DNA of 64,000 bases from Shinella sp. CPCC 101442 (GTDB lineage Bacteria > Pseudomonadota > Alphaproteobacteria > Rhizobiales > Rhizobiaceae). The position numbers and the translations under genes were made by a program. The notes under the pieces were generated by a model that worked only from the letters and a program-made list of their open reading frames with translations, did not search any database and had not been told where the DNA came from. The stretch lies in NCBI RefSeq assembly GCF_024704725.1, contig NZ_JALIQS010000006.1:186001-250000 (forward strand), written 5' to 3'. This document shows, one piece after another, positions 9,459 to 18,698 of this stretch (position 1 is its first letter; each line of letters begins with the position of its first letter).

Positions 9459-9477
9459 CCCCAATCGAAAATTGGGG
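9459..9477 (-). promoter_or_regulatory. RBS-sequestering hairpin, probable riboswitch expression platform
   Basis: A perfect 7-bp stem (CCCCAAT and ATTGGGG, minus strand) with a 5-nt loop lies directly before ATG 9453; its 3' arm supplies the GGGG of the Shine-Dalgarno sequence. It lies about 85-110 bases downstream of the B12 box, so it could be the translational switch of the riboswitch. Inference only. Confidence 0.45.
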
Positions 9478-9561
9478 GATGACCGGACGCACGCTCATGG
9501 AGGCTCGCCCGAGGGCGACAACAAGCGCACCCTTGGGACACCCCGCCCATGGACGTTACTG

Positions 9562-9757
9562 ACGTGTCGGGGCAGGTCTCCTGGCTTGCGGGTCATTGCC
9601 TTTGTCTCGCCTTCCCGGTGGTTCACACCAGTGGCATGGATCGACATCGGCTCGCCGTTCACAGTTGCGGGGGCAGCGCCGGTCTTGATGCTCTCTCAAG
9701 CATCGCACCGGCTTCCCTCTTAGCCTCCGAGCCGCAAACGACTCGGAAGACCCTGAC
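9562..9757 (-). ncRNA. Cobalamin riboswitch
   Basis: The minus strand reads, in order, a GGCTAAGAGGGAAGCCGG element, CTGCCCCCGCAACTGTGA, a CACTGGTGTGAACCACCGGGAAGGC segment and the B12 box AAGCCAGGAGACCTGCC (9571-9587). All are conserved blocks of the adenosylcobalamin riboswitch in the right order and spacing. It faces the small ORF at 9238-9453 and then metH. The outer boundaries are approximate, as the P1 stem cannot be placed exactly by eye. Confidence 0.93.
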
Positions 9758-10178
9758 GGCCGGAGACTGGCTTGGCGGGGAGGGCAAGTCAATGGTGCGG
9801 GGTGATGATGCACAGGCCCGGAACTTTTTTCCACCCAGTGCATTTGGCCTTCCGCCTGTCTCCTGCCCCTCGCCCGTCTCGCTGGCGAGGGCGTGATTCA
9901 CCAAAACCGCAGATGAGGACCTATGCCGAGCCATCCCGACACGCTCAGATGTTGCAAGTCTCTGTCCTTACGGCTAAAAAATGCCGTTTTCATGCACCAC
10001 GCGGCCAGGATGCCAAACAGCGTGTCGCCTGAGCCATGTTCCATCCATTCGCGCCTCGAAGGTGCCGTATGGTGTCATGGCTGATCGCGGCACAGAGACG
10101 AAACCTGCCCGCAAAAAACCTTCCGGCGCAAAGGCCGCTGTCGGATGGTTCAACATGGCCGGATCCAGATTAAGAAAT
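9758..10178. other. Noncoding divergent region between the riboswitch and ndvB
   Basis: These 420 bases hold no convincing gene. They must contain the promoter of the minus-strand riboswitch transcript (TTGACT on the minus strand near 9790 is a possible -35 box) and the ndvB promoter and leader on the plus strand. In-frame upstream starts for ndvB at 9981, 10077 and 10155 are possible but not preferred. I see no strong repeats or terminators. Confidence 0.5.
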
Positions 10179-13100
10179 ATGTCCCTTAACAATACGCCGC
10201 CCGCCTCCCGCGACGCAGACGCCAAGCAGATCGATTATAACGATTCGATCCGCGCCAACTATCTGACGCTGGAGGAGCTGGCCGATTGCGGCGAGGCTCT
10301 GGCGCGCGACAAGACCGCGCCGCTGCCGGGCTACCGGCCCTTCGAATTCCGTCCGCGCCACAAGGAAAACGAGAAGGAAATTTTCCGCGTCTACCAGACG
10401 ACGGCCAAGGACGTTGAATCCGGGGCACAGATCACGCCCGCCGCCGAATGGCTGCTCGACAATTATTACGTCATCGAAGAGGCCATCCAGGAGGTCCGCC
10501 GCGACTTCCCGCGTCGTTTCTACCGCCAGCTCCCGACCATCGAGATCGACGGGCAGCAGGTGCCGCGCACGCTGGTGCTCGCCTGGCTCTACGTTGCCCA
10601 CACCCAGAGCAATATCGCGCATGATAGCCTGACCGCCTTCGTGCAGGGCTTCCAGAAGATCGATGCGTTGAAGATCGGCGAACTCTGGGCGCTGCCTTCG
10701 TTCATTCGCTTCGTGCTACTCGAAAACCTTCGCCGCATTTCCAGCCGCGTCGAGCGCTCCCGCAAGATGCGCTTCAAGGCCAACGATGTCGCCGACGAAC
10801 TGGTTCGCCTCAACGATCCCGAGAAGAGCATCCAGTATCTGCGCTCGATCGAGAATTTCGTCGAGGACAACACGTTCGTCACGCAGCTGCTTTACCGGCT
10901 GCGGGATGGCCTGCAGGCCTCCGGTGCGGTGATCCAGTGGCTGGAACGCAAGATCGAGAGCCGCGGCAGCGATCTCGAAGAGCTGATCGTCTCGGAAAAC
11001 AACCGCCTGTCTTCCGGCAATGCGACGATGAGCTCGCTCATCAAGAGCCTGCGCACCGTCGACGACACGGAATGGCCCGTCTGGTTCGAGAGCGTCAGCC
11101 GCCTCGACGAGGCGCTGCGCCAGGGCTCGGACTATTCCGATCTCGATTTCGGCTCGCGCAACAAGTACCGCAACACGATCGAGCGCTTCGCCCGCCGTTC
11201 CGGCAAGACGGAACTCGAAGTCACCGAGATCGCGCTCGCCATGACGGCCGAGGATGCGGCCGCCCATGTCGAAGATCTCGACTACGAGGCCAATGTCGCC
11301 GCCTTTCTCGTCGGCAAGAAGCGCAAGCAGCTCGAAAAGCGCATCGGCTACCGCCCGTCCATCGTCCAGCGCATCGTGCGCTTCGGTCGCAAGCTCGACT
11401 GGTTCGCCATTGCCGGGCCGATTATCCTCCTGACGCTGCTCGCGATGATCGCGGTCTTCTACTTCCTCGATCAGCTCGACATCCCGAACGGCGCCTGGCT
11501 GATCATGCTGGTGCTCTTCGCGCTGCCGGCCTCCGAGGGGGCGTCGGGCCTGTTCAACACGCTTGTCACCTTCTTCGTCACGCCCTCGCGCCTCGTCGGC
11601 TACGAGTTCAAGGACGGCATTCCCGACGATGCGCGCACGCTCGTCGTCGTGCCCTGTCTCATTTCCAAGCGCGACCATGTCGACGAACTCGTGCGCAATC
11701 TCGAAGTGCACTATCTCGCCAATCCGCGCGGCGAGATTTACTTCTCGCTGGTCAGCGACTGGACGGACGCCCAGGTCGAGGAAACGCCCGCCGACCTCGA
11801 AGTGCTGGAATATGCCAAGCGGGAGATCGCAGCCCTCTCGGCGCGCTATTCCTATGACGGCCGCACGCGCTTCTACCTCTTGCACCGCCGCCGGCTCTAC
11901 AATCCCTCCGAGGGTGCCTGGATGGGCTGGGAGCGCAAGCGCGGCAAGCTGCACGAGCTGAACCTGCTCCTGCGCGGCGACGGTGACACGACCTTCCTGC
12001 CGGGCGCCAACATGGTGCCGCCGGATGTGAAATACGTCATGACGCTCGATTCCGACACGCGCCTGATGCGCGATGCCGTGACGAAGCTCGTCGGCAAGCT
12101 GCACCACCCGATCAACCGCCCGGTCATCGACGCGGAAAAGGGTAAAGTCACCGCCGGCTACAGCATTCTCCAGCCGCGCGTTACGCCGTCGCTCACGACC
12201 GGCAAGGAAGCCTCGACCTTCCAGCGCATCTTCTCCGCCGACCGCGGCGTCGACCCCTACGTCTTCACCGTCTCCGACGTCTATCAGGACTTTGCCGGCG
12301 AAGGCACCTTCACCGGCAAGGGTCTCTATCACGTCGATGCCTTCGAGGCCGCCGTGAAAGGCCGCATCGGCGAAAACGCCGTGCTCAGCCACGATCTGCT
12401 CGAAGGCTCGCTCGCGCATTGCGCGCTCGTCACCGACGTCGAGCTCATCGAGGACTTCCCGACCCGCTACGGTGTGGAAACCTCGCGCCAGCATCGCTGG
12501 GCGCGCGGCGACTGGCAGTTGCTGCCCTACATCTTCAATCCGGCAAGCGGCATTTCCATGCTCGGCCGCTGGAAGATGTACGACAACCTGCGCCGCAGCC
12601 TCATCCCGATCGCCTGGCTCGTCGCCTCCGTCATGGGCTGGTATTACATGGAGCCCCGCCAGGCGCTGATCTGGCAGCTCGTGCTGATCTTCCTGCTCTT
12701 CGTCGCCCCCACGCTGTCGCTCATTTCCGGCATCATGCCGCGCCGCGGCGATATCGTCGCGCGCGCCCACGTGCATCGGGTCTTTTCCGATATCCGTGCT
12801 TCCAATGCGCAGGTCGCGCTGCGCATCGCCTTCATCGCCCATTCGGCGGGACTGATGGCCGATGCCATCGTGCGCTCGCTCTACCGTACCTTCGTCAGCC
12901 GCAAGTTGATGCTGGAATGGCGCACGGCCGCACAGGCCGACAGTGCCTCGCGCGGCGGCATTCTCGATCATTACAAGTCGATGTGGCAGGCACCGGCGCT
13001 GGCCGCCGTTTCCGTGGCGCTCGCCATGATCTCGGATACGGGCCTGCCTTTCATCGGTGTGCCCTTCGCGCTCGTCTGGGCGCTCTCGCCGGCGATCGCC

Positions 13101-16100
13101 TGGTATGTCAGCCAGACGGCGGAGACCGAAGACCAGCTCGCCGTTTCCGACTATGTGGCGACGGAACTGCGCAAATATGCCCGTCGCACCTGGCGCTATT
13201 TCGAGGATTTCGTGACCGCCGAGCAGCACTACCTGCCGCCGGACAATTTCCAGGAAACGCCGCAGCCGGTGCTGGCCGAACGCACCTCGCCGACCAATAT
13301 CGGCGTCTACCTGCTGTCCGCCATCTCGGCGCGCGATTTCGGCTGGATCAGCTTCGAGGAGACGGTCCGTCGCCTCGAGCAGACCATCGCCACCATCGAC
13401 GGCATGCCGAAATATCGCGGCCATCTCTACAACTGGTATCGCACCAACACGCTGGAAACGCTCGGCCCCCGCTACGTCTCGGCGGTCGACAGCGGCAACC
13501 TCGCCGGCCACCTCATCGCCGTCTCCTCCATGTGCCGCGAATGGGCGGAAGCGCCCTCGGCGCACCTTCAGGGAAGTTTGGACGGTATCGGCGACGTCGC
13601 CTCGATCCTGTCGGAAACCTTGAAGAAGCTGCCGGATGACCGCAAGACCGTGCGTCCGTTGCGCCGTCTCATCGAGGAGCGCATCGTGGGCTTCCACAAT
13701 GCGCTCGCCGCCGTCAAACGCGAGCACGAATTCGCCTCGATCCGCGTCATCAACCTCTCGGTGCTGGCGCGCGACGTCAACAAGCTGATCGTCAATCTCG
13801 ACCACGAAATCAAGTCGGCTGACAGCGGCGAACTGGCCAAATGGGCGGGCGCGCTGGTCGCCACCTGCGAGGCGCATATCGCCGACAGCGTCTTCGACCT
13901 CGGCTCGATCGAGGGCCTGCGCGACCGGCTCATCGTTCTGCGCGACCGTGCTCGCGACATCGCCTTCTCGATGGATTTCGGCTTCCTGTTCCGCCCGGAG
14001 CGGCGCCTGCTCTCCATCGGTTATCGCGTCGAGACCAACGAACTCGACGAGGCCTGCTACGACCTTCTGGCCTCGGAAGCCCGCCTCACCAGCCTCTTCG
14101 CCATCGCCAAGGGCGACCTTCCGACCGAGCACTGGTACAAGCTCGGCCGCCCGGTCGTGCCGGTCGGCTCGCGCGGGGCCCTGGTCTCCTGGTCCGGCTC
14201 GATGTTCGAATATCTGATGCCGCCGCTCGTCATGCAGGAGCGTCAGGGCGGTATCCTCAACCAGACCAACAATCTGGTCGTGAAGGAACAGATGAACCAC
14301 GGCCGCCGTCTCGGCACGCCCTGGGGCATTTCGGAAGCGGCCTTCAATGCCCGCGACCACGAACTGACCTACCAGTACACGAATTTCGGTGTGCCGACGC
14401 TCGGCCTCAAGCGCGGTCTCGGCCAGAATGCCGTCATCGCGCCCTATGCCTCGCTGCTCGCCGCGCAATACGCACCGAAGGAGGCGCTTGAGAATCTCGA
14501 GCGCCTGCGCAAGCTCGGCGCGCTCGGCGTCTATGGTTTCCACGATGCCGTCGATTTCACGCCGACGCGCGTGCCCGAAGGCAAGACCTGCGCGGTGGTG
14601 CGCAACTACATGGCCCACCATCACGGCATGTCGATCGCCGCGGTTGCCAACGTGGTCTTCAATGGTGCGCTGCGCGAACGCTTCCATGCCGATCCGGTCA
14701 TCGAGGCCGCCGAACTTCTCCTGCAGGAAAAGGCGCCGCGCGACATTCCGGTTATCAACGCCAAGCGCGAGCCGGAAACCGTCGGCAGCACGCAGGCCGA
14801 CCTGCTGCGCCCGGAAATCCGCATCATCGAAAACCCCTTCGCCAAGGAGCGGGAAACCGTTTTCCTGTCGAACGGACACTATTCGGTGATGCTGACGGCG
14901 AACGGTTCGGGTTACTCGCGCTGGAACAACCAGTCCGTCACGCGCTGGAAGCCCGATCCGACGGAAGACCGCTGGGGTTCCTTCCTCTTCCTGCGCGACA
15001 CCGTTTCCGGTGAATGGTGGTCCGCCACCGCGGAGCCGAAGCGCATCGAAGGCGAGAAGACGAAGACGCAGTTCGGCGACGACAAAGCGGAATTCGTCAA
15101 GACGATCGGTTCGCTGACCAGTGAGGTCGAGGTCATCGTCGCCACCGAGCACGATGCCGAGGGCCGTCGCCTGACGCTTCTCAACACCGGCACGGAAGAC
15201 CGCTTCATCGAAGTGACCTCCTATCTGGAGCCCGTCATTTCAACGGACGACGCCGACAGCGCCCATCCGCTGTTTTCCAAGATGTTCATCCGCACGGAGA
15301 TCGGCAAGCGCGGCGACGTTATCCGGGCGGAGCGCAACAAGCGCAATCCGAACGAGCCGGACATGACGATCGCCCATCTGATCGTCGACAATGCCGGCCC
15401 GTCGCGCCGCACCGAGATCGAGACCGACCGCCGCCGCTTCATCGGTCGAGGCCGCACGCTCGCCACCGCTGCGGCTTTCGATCCGGGTGCGCAGCTTTCG
15501 GGCACGGACGGCTTCACGCTCGATCCGGTTCTGGCGCTGCGCCGCGTGGTGCGCGTGCCCGCCGGCAAGAAGGTCAAGGTCATCTTCTGGACCATTGCGG
15601 CCCCGAGCCGCACCGAGGTGGATTCCGCGATCGATCGCTACCGCCACCCGGAAAGCTTCAACCAGGAAATGATCCATGCCTGGACGCGCTCGCAGGTGCA
15701 TATGCGCCATGTCGGCGTCACCTCGCAGGAGGCGGCGAGCTTCCAGATGCTCGGTCGCTATCTCATCTATCCCGACATGCATCTGCGCGCCGACGCCGGC
15801 ACCATCCAGACGGGGCTGACCGCCCAGTCGGCGCTGTGGCCACTGGCGATCTCCGGCGACTTCCCGATCTTCGTTTTGCGCATCAACGACGAGATCGATC
15901 TCGATGTTGCCCGCGGGGCGTTGCGTGCGCAGGAATATCTGCGCCATCGCGGCGTGACCGCCGATCTGGTCATCCTAAACGAACGCGCCTCTTCCTATGC
16001 GCAAGACATGCAGCACACACTGGACCAGTTGTGCGAAAACCTGCGCCTGCGCGGCCAGTCCGACGGCATGCGCCAGCATGTCTTCGCGGTGCGTCGCGAC

Positions 16101-18674
16101 CTGATGGAAGTCTCCACCTGGCAGGCGCTGCTGGCGACCGCCCGCGCCGTCTTCCATGCGCGCAACGGCACGCTCTCCGACCAGATCGCAAGAACGGTTT
16201 CGCTCTTCTCCTCGCCGCGCGGCGAGGAGGAGACGAAGACGGAAGCAACGGTGGCCCCTTCGAAGTTGCCAGCGCCCGTTGCCGTCGAGCCGGTCAAGAT
16301 CGACGGCGAAGGCCTTACCTTCTGGAACGGCTTCGGCGGTTTCAATGCCGACCGTCGCGAATATGCCGTGCGTCTGCGCGGCGGCGCGGCAACGCCGCAG
16401 CCGTGGATCAACGTCATCGCCAACAAGGACTTCGGTTTCCACGTCTCCGCGGAGGGTGCGGGCTTCACCTGGAGCCGCAATTCACGCGACTTCCAGTTGA
16501 CGCCCTGGACGAACGACCCGGTCGTCAACCGCCCCGGCGAGGCCTTCTATGTGCGCGATCGCGACCGGGGCACGGTCATGTCGCCGTTTGCGGCACTGTC
16601 GCAGCGCCCGTCGGTGAAGTTCGAGACCTGGCATGGCCTCGGCTACACGGCCTTCCGCAGCTGGGAGGACGGCATCGAGCTCGATCTCGTGCAGACCGTC
16701 GATCCGCAGGACCCGGTCAAATATTCGCGCCTCGTGGTGAAGAATACCGGCGAAACGGATCGCAGCCTCTCCGTCTACGGCTATGTCGAATGGGTGCTTG
16801 GCAACAATCCCGCCAAGACCGCTCCGTTCATCTTGACGAGCCATGACGAGGAGAGCGGTGCGCTCCTTGCAGCCAATCCCTACAGCTTCGATTTCTCGGG
16901 GCGGACCAGTTTCTTTGCCGTCGATGCGCCGCTTGCCGGTTTCACGGCAAGGCGCCGGGACTTTATCGGCAAGGGCGGCGATATCGCGTCTCCTTCGGCC
17001 ATTGTTGCCGGTCAGCCGCTTTCCGGCGCGACCGACGGCATGGGCGATCCCTGCGCCGCGCTGAATGTCGACATCACGCTGAAGCCGGGTGAAAAGCGCG
17101 AGCTGCTTTTCGTGCTTGGCGACACGGCCGATGCGGAAAGCGCCAGGGCGCTGGCCGAAAAGAGCCGCAAGGTCGATTTCGATGCCGTCATGACGGCGGT
17201 GCGCGCCTTCTGGGAAGACTTTACCGGCACCTTGCAGATCAAGACGCCGGACGCAGCACTCGACCGCATGGTCAACGACTGGCTGCCCTATCAGGCGCTC
17301 GGTTGCCGCATCATGGCGCGCTCGGCCTTCTACCAGGCAAGCGGCGCCTATGGTTTCCGTGACCAGCTGCAGGATACGCTGGCCTTCGTGCTGCACAGGC
17401 CGGAGCTTGCCCGCAAGCAGATCCTCAACGCCGCCTCGCGCCAGTTTGTCGAGGGTGACGTGCAGCATTGGTGGTTGCCGGACAGCGGTGCCGGCGTGCG
17501 TACGATGATCTCCGACGACGTGGTGTGGCTTGCCCATGCGGTGGAATACTACTGCCGTGCCTCGGGCGACCGTGCCGTGCTCGACGAGACGCTTGCCTTC
17601 ATCGAGGGCCAGCCGCTCGCCGAGGGGCAGCACGATTCCTTCTACAAGCCGGGCCGCTCTTCCGAGGCGGTATCGCTCTACGAGCATTGCATCCGTGCGC
17701 TCGATCTCGCGATCCAGCGCACCGGCGAGAACGGCCTTCCGCTCATCCTCGGCGGCGACTGGAACGACGGTATGAACCGGGTCGGCGAAGCCGGCCGCGG
17801 AACCAGCGTCTGGCTCGGCTGGTTCCTTGCCGGCACGTTGCGCGGCTTCATCGCCATTGCGCGCGAACGTGGCGATCATGGCCGGGCGGATGCGTGGGAA
17901 GGCCATCTCGGCCGTCTCAAGCAGGCGCTGGAAACGGCGGGCTGGGACGGTGGTTACTACCGTCGCGGCTACTTTGACGACGGCACGCCCCTCGGCTCGT
18001 CGGCAAGTGCCGAATGCCGGATCGATTCCATCGCCCAGAGCTGGAGCGTGCTCTCCGGAGAGGGCGATGCCGAACGGTCGCGCCTGGCGATGGATGCCGT
18101 CATGGAAAATCTCGTCGACCGGGAAAACGGCATCATCCGCCTGTTCACCCCGCCGCTGGTCGAGACCCCGCAGGATCCCGGGTACATCAAGGCCTATCCG
18201 CCGGGCGTTCGCGAAAACGGCGGACAATATACCCATGCCGCGACCTGGGTCGTGCTGGCGCTGGCTCGCCAGGGCCGGGCGGACGACGCGTTCGCCTGCT
18301 TCGATATCCTCAACCCGGTCAAGCATTCGCTCGATCCGCAAGCGGCCGAACGTTATCGCGTCGAGCCCTATGTGGTGGCCGCTGACGTCTATGGCGAAGG
18401 CGAGCGCACAGGGCGGGGCGGCTGGAGCTGGTATACCGGCTCGGCGGGCCTGCTCTACCGCGCGGCGGTCGAGGGCATTCTCGGCATCCGCAAGGAAGGC
18501 GATCGCCTCTTCGTCAATCCGGTCCTGCCCACGGCGTGGAACGGTTATGGCGCGACGCTCAACCTCGATGGCAAGAAGGTCACGATCCGCGTCGATCGCG
18601 ATGACGATGGTGGATGGCAGGCAAGTGTGAACGGCACTGTCATCAAATCTTCAAACGAGGGTTATTTGCTCTGA
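10179..18674 (+). CDS. ndvB: Cyclic beta-1,2-glucan synthase
   Basis: NdvB (ChvB, Cgs) is a large inner-membrane protein that initiates, elongates and cyclises periplasmic beta-1,2-glucans from UDP-glucose. From ATG 10179 the product is 2831 residues, matching the known family size, which is why this start was chosen. A GT84 domain carries MTLDSDTRLM near residue 623 and QHRWARGDW near 770. Hydrophobic pairs lie near residues 410-470, 800-850 and 940-980. The C-terminal GH94 phosphorylase-type domain has LGGDWNDGMNRVG near residue 2523 and is thought to trim chain length. opgC follows closely and ndvA is convergent. The frame is intact over its whole length. Confidence 0.96.
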   Translation: MSLNNTPPASRDADAKQIDYNDSIRANYLTLEELADCGEALARDKTAPLPGYRPFEFRPRHKENEKEIFRVYQTTAKDVESGAQITPAAEWLLDNYYVIEEAIQEVRRDFPRRFYRQLPTIEIDGQQVPRTLVLAWLYVAHTQSNIAHDSLTAFVQGFQKIDALKIGELWALPSFIRFVLLENLRRISSRVERSRKMRFKANDVADELVRLNDPEKSIQYLRSIENFVEDNTFVTQLLYRLRDGLQASGAVIQWLERKIESRGSDLEELIVSENNRLSSGNATMSSLIKSLRTVDDTEWPVWFESVSRLDEALRQGSDYSDLDFGSRNKYRNTIERFARRSGKTELEVTEIALAMTAEDAAAHVEDLDYEANVAAFLVGKKRKQLEKRIGYRPSIVQRIVRFGRKLDWFAIAGPIILLTLLAMIAVFYFLDQLDIPNGAWLIMLVLFALPASEGASGLFNTLVTFFVTPSRLVGYEFKDGIPDDARTLVVVPCLISKRDHVDELVRNLEVHYLANPRGEIYFSLVSDWTDAQVEETPADLEVLEYAKREIAALSARYSYDGRTRFYLLHRRRLYNPSEGAWMGWERKRGKLHELNLLLRGDGDTTFLPGANMVPPDVKYVMTLDSDTRLMRDAVTKLVGKLHHPINRPVIDAEKGKVTAGYSILQPRVTPSLTTGKEASTFQRIFSADRGVDPYVFTVSDVYQDFAGEGTFTGKGLYHVDAFEAAVKGRIGENAVLSHDLLEGSLAHCALVTDVELIEDFPTRYGVETSRQHRWARGDWQLLPYIFNPASGISMLGRWKMYDNLRRSLIPIAWLVASVMGWYYMEPRQALIWQLVLIFLLFVAPTLSLISGIMPRRGDIVARAHVHRVFSDIRASNAQVALRIAFIAHSAGLMADAIVRSLYRTFVSRKLMLEWRTAAQADSASRGGILDHYKSMWQAPALAAVSVALAMISDTGLPFIGVPFALVWALSPAIAWYVSQTAETEDQLAVSDYVATELRKYARRTWRYFEDFVTAEQHYLPPDNFQETPQPVLAERTSPTNIGVYLLSAISARDFGWISFEETVRRLEQTIATIDGMPKYRGHLYNWYRTNTLETLGPRYVSAVDSGNLAGHLIAVSSMCREWAEAPSAHLQGSLDGIGDVASILSETLKKLPDDRKTVRPLRRLIEERIVGFHNALAAVKREHEFASIRVINLSVLARDVNKLIVNLDHEIKSADSGELAKWAGALVATCEAHIADSVFDLGSIEGLRDRLIVLRDRARDIAFSMDFGFLFRPERRLLSIGYRVETNELDEACYDLLASEARLTSLFAIAKGDLPTEHWYKLGRPVVPVGSRGALVSWSGSMFEYLMPPLVMQERQGGILNQTNNLVVKEQMNHGRRLGTPWGISEAAFNARDHELTYQYTNFGVPTLGLKRGLGQNAVIAPYASLLAAQYAPKEALENLERLRKLGALGVYGFHDAVDFTPTRVPEGKTCAVVRNYMAHHHGMSIAAVANVVFNGALRERFHADPVIEAAELLLQEKAPRDIPVINAKREPETVGSTQADLLRPEIRIIENPFAKERETVFLSNGHYSVMLTANGSGYSRWNNQSVTRWKPDPTEDRWGSFLFLRDTVSGEWWSATAEPKRIEGEKTKTQFGDDKAEFVKTIGSLTSEVEVIVATEHDAEGRRLTLLNTGTEDRFIEVTSYLEPVISTDDADSAHPLFSKMFIRTEIGKRGDVIRAERNKRNPNEPDMTIAHLIVDNAGPSRRTEIETDRRRFIGRGRTLATAAAFDPGAQLSGTDGFTLDPVLALRRVVRVPAGKKVKVIFWTIAAPSRTEVDSAIDRYRHPESFNQEMIHAWTRSQVHMRHVGVTSQEAASFQMLGRYLIYPDMHLRADAGTIQTGLTAQSALWPLAISGDFPIFVLRINDEIDLDVARGALRAQEYLRHRGVTADLVILNERASSYAQDMQHTLDQLCENLRLRGQSDGMRQHVFAVRRDLMEVSTWQALLATARAVFHARNGTLSDQIARTVSLFSSPRGEEETKTEATVAPSKLPAPVAVEPVKIDGEGLTFWNGFGGFNADRREYAVRLRGGAATPQPWINVIANKDFGFHVSAEGAGFTWSRNSRDFQLTPWTNDPVVNRPGEAFYVRDRDRGTVMSPFAALSQRPSVKFETWHGLGYTAFRSWEDGIELDLVQTVDPQDPVKYSRLVVKNTGETDRSLSVYGYVEWVLGNNPAKTAPFILTSHDEESGALLAANPYSFDFSGRTSFFAVDAPLAGFTARRRDFIGKGGDIASPSAIVAGQPLSGATDGMGDPCAALNVDITLKPGEKRELLFVLGDTADAESARALAEKSRKVDFDAVMTAVRAFWEDFTGTLQIKTPDAALDRMVNDWLPYQALGCRIMARSAFYQASGAYGFRDQLQDTLAFVLHRPELARKQILNAASRQFVEGDVQHWWLPDSGAGVRTMISDDVVWLAHAVEYYCRASGDRAVLDETLAFIEGQPLAEGQHDSFYKPGRSSEAVSLYEHCIRALDLAIQRTGENGLPLILGGDWNDGMNRVGEAGRGTSVWLGWFLAGTLRGFIAIARERGDHGRADAWEGHLGRLKQALETAGWDGGYYRRGYFDDGTPLGSSASAECRIDSIAQSWSVLSGEGDAERSRLAMDAVMENLVDRENGIIRLFTPPLVETPQDPGYIKAYPPGVRENGGQYTHAATWVVLALARQGRADDAFACFDILNPVKHSLDPQAAERYRVEPYVVAADVYGEGERTGRGGWSWYTGSAGLLYRAAVEGILGIRKEGDRLFVNPVLPTAWNGYGATLNLDGKKVTIRVDRDDDGGWQASVNGTVIKSSNEGYLL

Positions 18675-18692
18675 TCCACAGATGTGGATCAG
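18671..18692 (+). promoter_or_regulatory. Inverted repeat over the ndvB stop, just before opgC
   Basis: CTGATCCACA and its exact reverse complement TGTGGATCAG are separated by GA. The element overlaps the ndvB TGA stop (18672-18674) and ends 6 bases before the opgC ATG at 18699. There is no T-tract, so a Rho-independent terminator is unlikely; an mRNA processing or stability element, or a control on opgC translation, is more plausible. Confidence 0.5.
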
Positions 18693-18698
18693 ACTGAC

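Noticed and set aside
5632-9723. Long plus-strand open frames opposite metH and the riboswitch
   Set aside because: Shadow frames of metH; low-complexity composition and no recognisable family.
9758-9960. A second B12-box-like stretch (GCCAAGCCAGTCTCCGG on the minus strand)
   Set aside because: It lacks the GGAGACC core and has no other riboswitch blocks around it; only partial resemblance.
10716-15152. Very long minus-strand open frame (1478 codons) opposite ndvB
   Set aside because: Its composition is that of a GC-rich shadow frame (Arg, His, Asp-rich, no domains) and it lies fully inside a well-supported gene.
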